From Buddleja alternifolia (lineage: Eukaryota > Streptophyta > Magnoliopsida > Lamiales > Scrophulariaceae), in assembly GCA_019426215.1 (NCBI GenBank), contig CM033396.1:23451101-23515100 (forward strand): 64,000 nt of DNA. The letters are read 5' to 3'. Positions 36,258-47,350 of the stretch are shown one piece after another. The translations under genes and the position numbers were made by a program. The notes below the pieces were generated by a model, which saw only the letters and a program-made list of their open reading frames with translations, did not search any database and was not told the DNA's origin. Numbering within the stretch: the stretch's first letter is position 1; each line of letters starts with the position of its first letter.

Positions 36258-36598
36258 TTAAGTAGCGCCGACGATTATATTGTTGATGGGGATGAAAATC
36301 AACTTAACGAAAAAGCCGACGAATCCCATAACCACGAATCCAATGGCAGTTCGAGTGGCTACCTTCGTGAACTCTGCATACATATATTCAAAAATATATC
36401 AATATGATTGCATCAGAAACCACAATTCATACTAGACTAGTACATAATACCAAATCAATTGAGGTGATTTGTATTGTACATCATCAGGAAAAGAGGAGTT
36501 GTACCTTTGCGATCAGGCTTGTGGCATCGTTTGACGAGGCGAACGCTGTCCTTGGCGAAATCTCTGAGCGGATCGAAAACTGAATCCAGAGCGTCCAT
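36258..36598 (-). CDS. Sec61-gamma subunit of the ER protein translocon
   Basis: Two exons, 36598-36505 and 36373-36258, with a GT-AG intron of 131 bp (GTACAAC...ATGCAG) split the Glu codon. The spliced 210 nt encode 69 aa, the standard plant length. The protein begins [20 protein letters not shown]; a basic stretch [12 protein letters not shown] lies before the single membrane segment, about residues 37-62 ([20 protein letters not shown]), and it ends NNIIVGAT. Sec61-gamma is a tail-anchored subunit that clamps the two halves of the Sec61 channel, which moves proteins into or across the ER membrane. It was missed by simple frame scanning because of its small exons. Confidence 0.97.
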
Positions 36599-36937
36599 CT
36601 CCTTTTCAACTGAATTCAATTTCACTTTGAAGAATGTGATACCCTAGATCTGAAGCTTTGATGGAAAATAGGGGAAACGGATATTAGGGAATTTATAGTG
36701 GGGGGAACAAGAAAAAGAAAGGGGGGAAATCAGAGAATGAACGAAACGTGTGGAATTGGCTGTTTCAAGGGGATTTCAGATTGGTTGAAGTCAAAGGAGG
36801 ATGACGCTATCTCAAATCCCAAAAATACCCCTGACCACCAACTATTTATTCATCTAAAAAATGGATTTCCCAGCTTGGGCTTTTCTGAAAGTTATTTTTG
36901 CATTTCATATAAATGTTTGGTGAAGACATATTTTAAA

Positions 36938-37167
36938 ATTGCTTTAGAACCCAACAACTCTTGGTCGATTGGTATCCACCTCTCACTTTATGTGATAAAT
37001 TTTGAGTTTGAATTCAGGCTGCCACAAGTTGTGGCTCTTTCCTTCTTTATGGAGTTAAATAGAGTCTTTATGGCTCAGTTGAAAACTGTCAACCCGAGTT
37101 TGTCGGACTATATATGTAGGGTATATCCCCTTCCTCTTTAATTAAAAAAAAAAATTGTTTTAGAACC
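36938..37167 (+). mobile_element. tRNA-derived SINE with target duplication
   Basis: A ~200-bp body starts near 36952 with a pol III A-box-like TGGTCGATTGG (36962) and a B-box-like GAGTTTGAATTC about 45 nt later, and it ends in an A-tail at 37143-37154. Flanks ATTGCTTTAGAACC (36938-36951) and ATTGTTTTAGAACC (37154-37167) differ by one base and form the target duplication. A related copy lies at 33375-33595. Confidence 0.75.
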
Positions 37168-39396
37168 AAAAGTTTATTTTTTTTTATATGTATTTGTGTT
37201 TGCTAAAACTAGCTCAAAAAGTGCTAAATTGATCTTGTTTAACAATATTGCCCCTAGGAAAAATCTATATTAGATCGAGTTCAATGATTTCAGTGTCTAT
37301 CTCTTTTACATGATAGGGTGTATTATGTGTGATCTTCACAAACACGTGTGAAAGAAATTGACACTAGATATATACTCGAACCATTAAACTCAGTCTCCTC
37401 TACAATTACTCATTGCCCTGACCCATTTTCAGGCAATCATGCACCATTTAATACATCTAATACACATTGCAAGACCATGAAAAAAATTGTTTCAAGCAGA
37501 CTTATTTTGTAGAAGCTAGCTACTAAAAATTTATTATCTTAATATCATGATAATTAAAAAATATAAAAACTTAAAAAGTAAGATATCACTCAAAAATAAC
37601 AAGTGAAAATTTATATGTTTTATCACCAAATGATCTCGCAAATTTAAATAATAGAACTTTATGAAATGTATTGCATGATCAAACGGGTCCACATGAGTCC
37701 GAATTTGACCAATTGCTTTATTCGCGCTCAAAATCGAGCCAAAATTTTGAGCTCAAGCCCGACGTGCTTGAATAAAAGAGCTCAAGCGTGAAGTTGGGCC
37801 GAATCGAGACGATCTCAAGCCGGAGTTCAAAATTGAAAGATAATATATATATATATATATGTATATATTATTTTCACAATATCGAGTATATTATAAAAGA
37901 GCTGCTTTTATCAAGTTAATAATTGTATTTAAGGAGAAAGAGAAAGGATAAAGTTGTCATACACCAACTTTCAATAACCCACCACAATCGGAGCGGGAGA
38001 AATGCACTTTGAAGAAGTCGGACATTCTAACTTTGCAGAAATGAACTTTTTTCATCTTCGTTTCCATTGGGCTTCCAGAGACATCACCATTTATTGTCTC
38101 TTTATAAGCCGAGTTGTGTACTCACTGCACACACAAATTAGTTGCTAATATTTCAATATTAAATACATTGAATCTATGTTGTTAATTGTTCGTCTAAAAA
38201 CTAATAAAACGAGCTCAAATTATTCGGAAATGGGTTGAAACTCACTTTAGTTTGTCAACAGAAACTCTAAGCATTTCAATAAATTATTTCAAATCACGCC
38301 GTTCGTATCCTAATCCAACCCAAATTTCCTCAAAGTTTTTACCTGAAACCTGTAAGATTTTTTCAAGTAATTGATTATTAGCTTCTAATCTTTTGTTTTA
38401 TGTTTAAAAATACTAATGATTCATGGTTAATTCTGAGGATTTGAAACCCCGAGTTTCGAAACCTGACATAAGCCGAGATTCCAAATTTTTATGTAGCATC
38501 CACTTATTTTTTATTTATTTTTTCGTTACAAAGGGGTTGAAAGCCTGTTAAGTCAAACCACATATTATTTCAGGATAAAAAATATGTACATATAGTAAAT
38601 AATATATGTGTGTGTGGGGAGGGAGAGGCGAAGTAAAGTAAAGGGGAGTAGGAAGTGTGAAGCTTTATCCTCCTGTATCACAATATTTCATTCTCATTAG
38701 CACAAGAAAGATAAAGAATGCAGACGTATTACCTTAAAAGGAAATCAAAAGAAGGAAGAAACACTTGAAATGAAAAACAGACACCTTTAAAACAGAAACC
38801 AGACACGCGAGCAAAACCAGAGTAAACGAAACATAAACACACAACCCAGTTCTAGCTGCCTAAATTATATATTACAAGTTAGAAATATAAAACAATAACC
38901 CTGAAAAAAGAGAACCAAAAAGTACCTTTCGATCAGTAGCAGAAAAACTAAAAATGGCGGAAGATGGACTTGAGAGTGTGACGGCAACACAGAAGTAAAC
39001 ATCTTTATATAGAAGAACATACAGCCGAGGCACCGATTGCATACGGAATGGGCGCACGTAGACCACAAAATCCAGGCCGAACATCAAAATCATTTATCAG
39101 GATGGCGATCAAGGGCTACAATACAGCTCAAAGCAATAATTGCTAAATTTGGCAAGTTGAATAACATCACAGCCGTTGCTCGACAAACACAACATCACAG
39201 CCGTTGATCGAGAGACACCCCCAGCCGTCCAAGCCAATTTCGTTCTGAGATTTTTCCCTCCAAATTGAACCCTCAATCACCCGAAAGAAACGAACCCACA
39301 CATCAATTCACAACGCAATAGCACTAACAGAATCAGAAAGGTTGGATTTCAGAGCTGCTTCCACCGGAATTTTAAATTCAGTGTTGAATTCTGTCC
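37168..39396. other. Intergenic, no gene recognised
   Basis: An AT microsatellite lies at 37845-37862, next to a GAGCTCAAGC-rich patch (37725-37830) that resembles the subterminal parts of the element at 48690-49356. A minus-strand frame near 38934-39090 ends in a donor-like GAAAG|GTACTTTT and follows a TATATAAAG, so an unknown first exon is possible, but no protein family is recognised. Confidence 0.4.
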
Positions 39397-39398
39397 GT

Positions 39399-39590
39399 CA
39401 ACGACGTCGCTCAGAAGGAAACGGAAACCCCAAAAATATGAAAATGTAAAACGACGCCGTTTTATTGGTTCTGCGGGCCCACGCGAAAATAGTATTTTAT
39501 AATTTACACTAACAAGGCAGATGACGTCGTTTTAAGGGGAAATACCCAAAATAAAAACATAATCACTATTGTGGCGGACGACGTCGTTTT
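39399..39590. promoter_or_regulatory. Cluster of ACGACGTCGT palindromes
   Basis: Four near-identical palindromic motifs occur in 190 bp: CAACGACGTCGC (39399), AAAACGACGCCGTTTT (39448), ATGACGTCGTTTT (39521) and GACGACGTCGTTTT (39577). Their GACGTC core is a binding sequence for plant bZIP factors. No adjacent gene is recognised, so a regulatory role is only suggested. Confidence 0.45.
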
Positions 39591-40436
39591 AAGGGAAACT
39601 AACAACAAAAAAATAATTAAAAACGGCAGAAAACGACAAACAACTGGACGACCAAAATTCCACGGTAGCAACAGCATACACAATTATAAGAATACTAGGG
39701 AAAAGCAAGAACCGCGCAATAATGCCCAGACTTATATTTAAAAAATGAGTAAAAAAAATTGCATGCAAATGGTAAGTATATAATTTTCAATGGCAATATA
39801 AAAAGTGATTAAATATCAGTACGTTAAAAAAACAAAATTATTTTGACATCATTATTTTATATAAAATTATTCGTTGATATCCCATTGAAACCCGAATAGA
39901 TTGTTTTACTTTATACACGTGAAAGTTGATAAAACAACATATATCGCACTCCTTAATATCGCTAATCAAAATCAAATACAAATTTTATAGTTCGATAATG
40001 TTTCACATAAATAAGGTTGAACAACAACTTGTTCGGATACACTCGACTCATTTACATCATTATAAATACTATATCAACGTTGATTGGTGGGTCTTAAAGT
40101 TAATCATTACAATGACCAATGGTGGGTAATCATTATTGATTTTTCTATAATTTTTATTCGATGGGGGTGTTAAAGAAAATGGTCATTTACTATCATCTCC
40201 CTCAAAGGAACAACATGAAATATAGTTTCACAAATGGAAAAATCGGGTTGTAAATTCCAATCACTACTATAATCAGATAATAATCCACTGTTTTGCCCAG
40301 TTTCCATCGTAATTTGATGATGAAAATGAAAATAATTTTTGGTTTTCCGATAGGGGTGGTCAGTGGTGGCAAAAACATGGGATTATATATATCTATATAT
40401 ATGGAAGAGAAGACGTTTCTGGTTTTACTCAGGCTC

Positions 40437-40545
40437 CTTGTCCTTTAATGTCAAGAGTCGTGTGACTGTGGTCACTTTAATGTCAAGAGTCTTCGTTTCC
40501 TTTAATGTCAAGAGATGTCGTGTCCTTTAATGTCAAGAGTCGTGT
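40437..40545. repeat. Tandem CTTTAATGTCAAGAGTCGTGT repeats
   Basis: Four imperfect copies of a ~21-35 bp unit CTTTAATGTCAAGAG occur at about 40442, 40474, 40499 and 40524. Confidence 0.8.
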
Positions 40546-41312
40546 TTTTTTTTACTTTAAAAAGATATATGTATCATTAAATAATGTCTAATAATGTGCT
40601 TATATTTAATAATAATTCTTTGTACCATAAAGTTGTTTCCTTATCTCGATGAAAGATATTGAGTATATTTTGAAATTCCATATCCTCAATAAAGGTTAAC
40701 CAAGTTATTTGGTCTCAACAAAGGTGAACGGATCACATGGTATAATATATATACATACATATATATATATATGACATTAATTTAAATTTAGCACACTAAT
40801 GTGTACATAGATGATAGGACCACAAATATTCAAATGGAATAAGATAACATATAAAGAAACTACCACATTGTCAATTGGGTCCATCGTTTCATTACATTGT
40901 CTTTCTCTTTTATCACTATTTTTTTACCTAATAAGCGAAATATCCCTTACTTATAATCTAAGAGTAAAAAAGAGAAACATAAGAAGAAGATACAGTAGTT
41001 ACCTTTTTTTAAATATAGAAAATAAATTTTTATGCAAGTTTGTCCTATTATATAAAAAATATTCAACTTGTAATTTAAAAAATTAAATTTAGAAATTCTA
41101 AGATATACGTAACAAATTATTTGTACATCAAATAACTTTGATATTTAAATTTAGGAATCCATAATTGAAGTACCAAATATTGAGATTTTTCAAAATAATA
41201 AATCTTAGGATGAAAAAAATCGAGTGTAAGAAAATTCATGTGGAGTAAACAAACTCTCATACGAGAGAGAAAATAAATAGAGTATAAACAATGGATAGTC
41301 ATAGAAACAACC

Positions 41313-41558
41313 ATGGAACGAGCTACAATTTGTAATAATGGACTTAGTTTTCTTTGTGACAATATAATTTTTCATGTTATGGGAAGGTTATCATGGTATG
41401 CATGCATTGTGGAGGAAGGCCAATTGGGTCTTTTAGCAAAATATTTTCAACATTGTTGGTATTCCATCCCTATTCTTTTATTTGATATTAACCTAAAGTT
41501 GTTTCCTTATCTCGATGAAAGATCTTGGGCAGATCTTGAAATTCCATATCCTCGATAA
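41313..41558 (+). pseudogene. Truncated F-box copy fused to a repeat
   Basis: The first ~60 codons (MERATICNNGLSFLCDNIIF, then KYFQHCWYSIPILLFDIN) match the start of the F-box gene at 42861, with the same ATG context (AACCATGGAACGAG). Where the intact copy continues with RFEQRGYHGL, this one runs directly into the local repeat AAAGTTGTTTCCTTATCTCG and stops at 41556. It keeps the F-box but has lost the whole repeat region. If translated it would be an 81-aa F-box-only peptide; more likely it is a duplication relic. Confidence 0.7.
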
Positions 41559-42244
41559 AGGTTAATTAAAGTTAGTATAACTAAAATTGGGTCCATCGTT
41601 TCATTTCATTGTTTTTTTCTTTTATCACTATTTTTTTGTCTAATAAACTAAATATGCCATTACCAATAATCTAAGAGTAAAAAAGTGAAAAATGTCTAAT
41701 AATATGGTTATGTTTAATCATAATTCTTTGTACCATAAAGTTGTTTCCTTATCTCGATGAAAGATATTGGGTAGATATATGAGTTACGGATATGGTCCAT
41801 TTTTTTATGATGTAGAGTTTTCTTTCAAAACTCTCACATCCTTAAATAAGCAAATACAATTAAAGATAATACTAAATATTAAACTACATCTTCGTTCCTC
41901 CTTGCTGTACCTCACTTAATCATTAAAATACCATTGATAACAACTTAATTATTAAATACAATTAAGGATAATAATGATGTTCTTTTTCCGTCTTGCTGCT
42001 CGCCACTTATAATTAAAATATAATTGATATCGACTGAAATGATTAGCATAGTCAGTCTGTTGAGATTAACATATAATTGTTATCCACTTACTGAACCGAT
42101 TAGCACATTCAGACTCTCTTCAATCAACAATTTCAGTTCTGCAAAATGCGTCATACAATGCAAATTGCTCAAGAAACCAAGCAAGGGATCTAATGTGGCG
42201 GTGGTCACCCAACACAAATTCTACCCATAATTAAAGTCTGTCTG

Positions 42245-42307
42245 ATCACACCACTAACCCCACTAATCACACCACTATCTCCACTAATCAAACCACTAAC
42301 TCCACTA
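42245..42307. repeat. 21-bp tandem repeat, three copies
   Basis: ATCACACCACTAACCCCACTA and two variants follow each other at 42245, 42266 and 42287. Confidence 0.92.
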
Positions 42308-42753
42308 AGAATCATAACAAAAGAAGACTTCCCAAACCCTAAACAATCAATTATAAAACATATTCAATTTATAATTTTAAAAATTAAATGTAGAAATTCT
42401 AAGAGTCGTGTGTCTTTTTAACTTTAAAAAGATATATCTATCATTAAGTAATGTCTAATAATGTGCTTATATTTAATAATAAATTTTTTGTACCCTAAAG
42501 TTGTTTCCTTATCTCGATGAAAGATTTTGGATAGATCTTGAAATTCCATATCCTTGATAAAGGTTAATTAAAGTTAGTATAAATAAAGTTAGTGAGGATC
42601 AAAGTATAATTCAGGTTAATTAAAGTTAGTGAGGATCAAAATTGAACAATATCTTCCTCCACCAAACCCTACAAAGAATTTTCAGAGTATAAATAGGGAA
42701 TATTTGTTAGGATCATCTTCTACGAAAAAGAGGAGATATAAACAGGGGAGACA

Positions 42754-42841
42754 GGGGATCATCTTGCACGAGTAGAAACAGAGTATAAACAGGGAATTCA
42801 GGGGATCATCTTGCACAAGTAGAAACAGAGTATAAACAGGG
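42754..42841 (+). repeat. 47-bp repeat before the F-box start codon
   Basis: GGGGATCATCTTGCACGAGT...TATAAACAGGGAATTCA (42754-42800) is repeated at 42801-42841 with one change, and a weaker third copy lies upstream at 42712. Each copy contains GAGTATAAACAGGG, so the number of TATA-like boxes is multiplied just upstream of the ATG at 42861. Confidence 0.85.
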
Positions 42842-42860
42842 TTAGTTCATATAAACAACC

Positions 42861-44458
42861 ATGGAACGAGGTACAATTTCTAATAATAAACTTAGTTTCC
42901 TTTGTGAGGATATAATTTTTCATGTTATGGGAAGGTTATCAAGGGATGCATGCATTGTGGAGGCTGCCCGATTAGGTCTTTTATCAAAATATTTTCAACA
43001 TTGTTGGTATTCCATCCCTACTCTTTTATTCGATATTAACCGTTTCGAACAAAGGGGTTATCATGGTTTAGATTTTATTCATTTTGTTAATCGCACTATA
43101 CTTGAACATAATGAAAGTGTGGTTGAAACTTTGAGCTTTGAGTTACCAATGGGGGCCGAGGCATTGCATTCGATAAGGCAAGAGTGGGTGGCTTTTGGAA
43201 TAGATCATTCTGTGCGCATACTGAAATTAGTCGGTCGGTTATCCACTTCACTCCCCAACGGTCTGTTTTTCTCACAAACTGTTATTCAGTTAAAATTATA
43301 TCTACCGAACTACATTGTTAGGTGGGAAGATAGATATAATTTACGAAATTTAAAAAGACTCATATTGAAATACATTGTGCTGTATGATAACACATTTTCT
43401 TTACGACTTGGAAAATGGTGTCCTCAGTTGAATGATTTGCAGTTATTCAATTGTGATTTTAGAGGACTAACAGAATTTCAAGCATATTTGCCTTCTGTAA
43501 AAATATTCAAGATGGCATTCAATCGAGCCAAGGAAATGTGAATATAAAAGTACACTTCCCCAATGTAGATGTCCTTGTTATTTTATTGAAACAAGATGAA
43601 CAGGGTCCCGGTCATTTACAAGTAATGGGGCCGTTAGCTCGTTCTCTACAGTGGATAGTACACCGTCATGTACAATACATCGGATCAACTTGCTCAACAT
43701 ATCGACTACTTCGAGAGTTTGTAAAAATGACGAAAGAATTGCTGTCCAGCGAACGAGCACGTGTGCCGGTTGATTTTGTTAGGGTATATCTATATATCAT
43801 TGTTTGAATAAGTGCAAATGCTTTTAAGAAGTTTTTTGATTTTTTTTAATTGTTTGGTTAGAGGTTGGCGCATGTGGAGTCTCTACATCGCATTATGGCG
43901 AGGTATTTTTTTGTTAATATGCACTGTCTAGAGATCAGGTCTTCGAAGCTGCTTGACAATCTTGCTGTCACATTGGTGCTCATCAGTAGATGTACAGGCT
44001 TGAATAAACTTAAAGTCGATTTGGTGGTAATATTTTAAGTTTTATTGTTTGTGGTTTATTAGTTATTACATGGTTTATTAAACACGTTTTTTGTTTGGTC
44101 TTCTAAAATAAAATTGTAATTGACTTAACATGTGTAGGGTGCACCATGGGAAAATGCGGGCATTAGTGTATCCAACTACGTAAAGGACTGGAAGTTGCAA
44201 ACAATGGGATTGGAGTCATTGAAAGAGGTCACGATATTCAACTTCTCGAGTTCTGATTGCGAGCTAAGCTACATTTTGTACGTGTTGTCGCAAACAACTG
44301 AGTTGGATACACTAAATATTTACTGTGTTAATCAATTTTTTGATGATGTAATTGGTGTGTATAAGAGGGCATCAATTAGAGCGTATGAAGGTACCGCGTC
44401 AAAAAATGTGCAAATTCGTTTCATAAAAGGGGCTTACCCTATAATAAGAGTAGAATGA
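42861..44458 (+). CDS. F-box/LRR-like (FBD-type) gene, three exons, one frameshift
   Basis: F-box proteins of this type are substrate receptors of SCF ubiquitin ligases. Exon 1 (42861-43783) starts MERGTISNNKLSFLCEDIIF; the F-box-like part is residues ~11-55 (IIFHVMGRLSRDACIVEAAR, LLSKYFQHCWYSIPTLLFD). Leucine-rich strand text follows (LKRLILKYIVLYDNTFSL, CPQLNDLQLFNCDF). Exon 2 is 43862-44026 and exon 3 is 44138-44458; GT-AG borders and phases fit, and exon 3 ends with an FBD-like portion (GLESLKEVTIFNFSSSDCEL). In exon 1 the frame stops at 43541 after FNRAKEM, but the next frame continues at once (VNIKVHFPNVDVLVILL). The loss of one G in AAGGAAATG explains this. So it is either a recent pseudogene, a truncated 226-aa product, or a sequencing error. 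Confidence 0.75.
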
Positions 44459-44719
44459 AAATTGCACAATAATTTTACAGTAGTTCGAAATATCAATTTG
44501 ATCCAACAATGTACTTAATTTGAATATGAATGTACGAGGTCAAGCAATTTGCACAAGGGCACTTAATTTCACATTCTTTGCCAAGATGTTTCATAACGAA
44601 ATTTATAAATGAATCAACTCCAAAAAGTTCTCACCCAGTTCATTTTAATTAACAATTAGTAAAACTAACATAAACAAATTAATACCCTGCTGAAATCTGA
44701 TTTCACAATTCACATTTCA

Positions 44720-45165
44720 TTTTGCCCCTTTCTCGTCCGTCTCCTACCTCCTTCCCACCCCGCCGTCGTCGCCCGTCTCCGTCCGCCGCCAACCGCAAGA
44801 CAAGGTTCCAAGCCCAACCCCCACCATAACACAACCGCAAGCCCGCCTCCCCAAGCCCTCGCCGTTCGCCGCGCCGCCGCCTACGAAGATTCTATCCGCC
44901 GCCCGTCAACGTCGCCGCCCGTCAACGTCGCCGCCAACCGCAACCCAAGCCCAACCCCTCAACCACTACTGCCTCCCCTCTTTCAAAAACCAAAACTCTC
45001 CCCACCAGATCCGCCCTCCACAGTCACGCAGCGGCGGCCGGCGGCCTCATCTCACATCACGCAGCCTCCGTCCTTCCAGTCACGCAGTCCGGCCTCTTCT
45101 CACAGTCCGTCGCCATCCACCGTCGTCGCCGCAAATTGCCCTAAACCACCTTTCATCCCGGTAAT
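44720..45165. other. GC- and CpG-rich block
   Basis: Rich in CCGCCGTCGTCGCC and CGTCAACGTCGCCGCC units (a direct repeat near 44905-44935). It ends in a donor-like CCCG|GTAATTTTC at 45159 on the plus strand, so it could be a 5'UTR or first exon, but no downstream exon is recognised. Similar blocks lie at 47530-47660 and 58180-58450. Confidence 0.4.
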
Positions 45166-45352
45166 TTTCTGTTTTAATGCTTGTGGAATAAGTTGATTCT
45201 GATTTTGTTGTTGAGTTTTGAGTTTTTTTACTATTAAAGTGTGAAATTAAAGTGTTGTTGAGGGCATTTCTAACTGCAATTAAAGTGTGAAATTGAGTTT
45301 TGTTGAGTTTAAAGTGTGAAATTGAGCAAGTTTTGTAAGTCACTAATTGCAA

Positions 45353-45433
45353 ACGAGCTCGAGCTCGAGCTAGTGGCTCTCGAGCTCGAGCTAGTGGGCT
45401 CGAGCTCGAGCTCGAGAGCTAGCCTCGAGCTCG
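45353..45433. repeat. GAGCTCGAGCTC palindromic repeat
   Basis: Repeated GAGCTCGAGCTCGAG units interspersed with TAGTGG, each unit a perfect SacI/XhoI-type palindrome, followed by AT/AC microsatellites (45449-45495). Confidence 0.9.
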
Positions 45434-46210
45434 ATACTAAAACACCAAATATATATATATATACACACACACATACATATATATATATACACATAAACAA
45501 ACAAGAATATAACATAGATAAAGACAAGTGCCCTCATCGATGGCTTATTTGTTGTTTAGTACCATCAAAATTAAACAAGAAGGTCAAGGATCTATCTGTA
45601 ATTTCACCATCATCGTCATCTATACATACATATACATATATGAATTTGAAGATCATATCATACCAGAAAATGATAAATGCAACCGACTGGAGAATAATAA
45701 ATCCTCTACATGCAGCAGACCTTCAGCAATCTTGTCTTTTTCTGGTAAAAAAGTAACAAAATAGAGAGAGTTAACTTCACCACCCAATTTTGATTCAATC
45801 CCAACTCATTAATTGCACTCAGATCTTCAAATCATCATAATAAGAAATAACAAATGGATTTCTCTTTAATTTCTATGTAACGGAGAGCAGAGGATATACT
45901 GTCATATACATATATGTATATGTGTGTGTGTAGACATAAAGACAGAGAAGACTGGAAACTATTAAGGAGAATAAAGTGGGGTTTGTTAGGAAAAAGATGG
46001 AGAGAAATGAAAAGTGTGTGTGTGTGTATATATATATATGTACTTTTTATATGGGGGATGTTCAGAGAATCAGGTTCTTCTTCACGCAATAAAAGGACTC
46101 ATTTACTCACTCACTCACACTTTACTCGAATTTCCATCTTCTTTTGCTCAATCCAACTCTGAATCAATAAAAATCAGTATATGATTATATATAATATATA
46201 CAAATATATA

Positions 46211-46700
46211 ATATATATATGTGTTAGTGATAGTGGTGTGTTAGTGTGTATATTTATATATTTTTGTATATATTTTTTATATTAAATTTTTAGTGTATTA
46301 AATTTTTTTAGTTTTTTATATTAATTGTTTTTAGTGTATATACTTTTGTATAATATAATATATATATGTGTAATATATATATGTGTTAGTGATAGTGGTG
46401 TGTTAGTGTGTATATTTATATATTTTTGTATATATTTTTTATATTAAATTTTTAGTGTATTAAATTTTTTTAGTTTTTTATATTAATTGTTTTTTAGTGT
46501 ATATACTTTTGTATATATATAATATAATATATATATGTGTTAGTGATAGTGGTGTGTTAGTGTGTATATTTATATATTTTTGTATATATTTTTTATATTA
46601 ACTTTTTTTAGTGTATATACTTTTGTATAATATATATGTGTGTTAGTGATAGTGGTGTGTTAGTGTGTATATTTATATATTTTTGTATACATTTTCAGAG
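46211..46700. repeat. AT-rich minisatellite, four units
   Basis: GTGTTAGTGATAGTGGTGTG starts units at 46221, 46383, 46537 and 46640, so periods are 162, 154 and 103 bp. Each continues with TTAGTGTGTATATTTATATA. The last unit lacks an internal ~50-bp segment. Confidence 0.92.
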
Positions 46701-47350
46701 AAGGAAAGCAAGGGCAGATATGAGGACGACCACATTTTACTGTAGCAATGTCATTCAATCCTATTAAGTATGGTAATATATAGTAATACTATATTAAAAT
46801 TCAAGAGGGGCGAATGTGGGTTATGGACTGGATTGTAGTTTTGGTGTGACACCAACTACCTCCAAAATTTTAGCAAATGTCAATTTTTTTTTTTTTTGTT
46901 TATTATTCCTTTTTCTTCTCCCCTCATTAGTCACGTCTTTTTTAATCTTTTTCTTCACCCTTTCACATTCTCTCCCATAAACCTTTTTTTCTTTTGTTTT
47001 TTCTTTCTTTCCTACTCATTTCTAATTACTTATAAATTCCTATATCTCATATAAGATTATGACATAGATATTATCCTTAAGTACTTAATTAAAAATTTTA
47101 AGTACAATTTTCAATTGATTAAGTACACGCATCAAGTATGCCTATACCACGAGTGCATATAATAGTTACAAACATGAACTAATACATAAAGTAATATATA
47201 TATATACATACACGTATATATGCTATATACATATGTATATATATGTGTGTGTGTGGAAATTGATTCGAACTGACTGGTGATTATGTCAGGGTTGTAGTCG
47301 GGGTTGGGTGACATGTTGGTAGTGGTAAATCTGAAATGCGGTGGTGTATT
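46701..47350. other. AT-rich intergenic sequence
   Basis: Pyrimidine-rich and AT microsatellite tracts (for example 47196-47250). I see no gene. Confidence 0.5.

Larger units (their letters stand above)
40585..42580 (+). repeat. Dispersed module repeated four times around the F-box copies
   Basis: A ~80-120 bp module with AATGTCTAATAATGTGCTTA, AAAGTTGTTTCCTTATCTCG and TTGAAATTCCATATCCT recurs at about 40585-40695, 41493-41570, 41690-41780 and 42455-42570. One copy is fused to the truncated F-box frame at 41313. The copies show that this locus grew by local duplication. Confidence 0.75.

Noticed and set aside
36698..37141. 147-codon plus-strand frame
   Set aside because: It runs from the Sec61-gamma upstream region into a SINE, so it is a chance frame.
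45316..45756. Frame with ELELELV repeats
   Set aside because: It is the translation of GAGCTC palindromic repeats and AT microsatellites.
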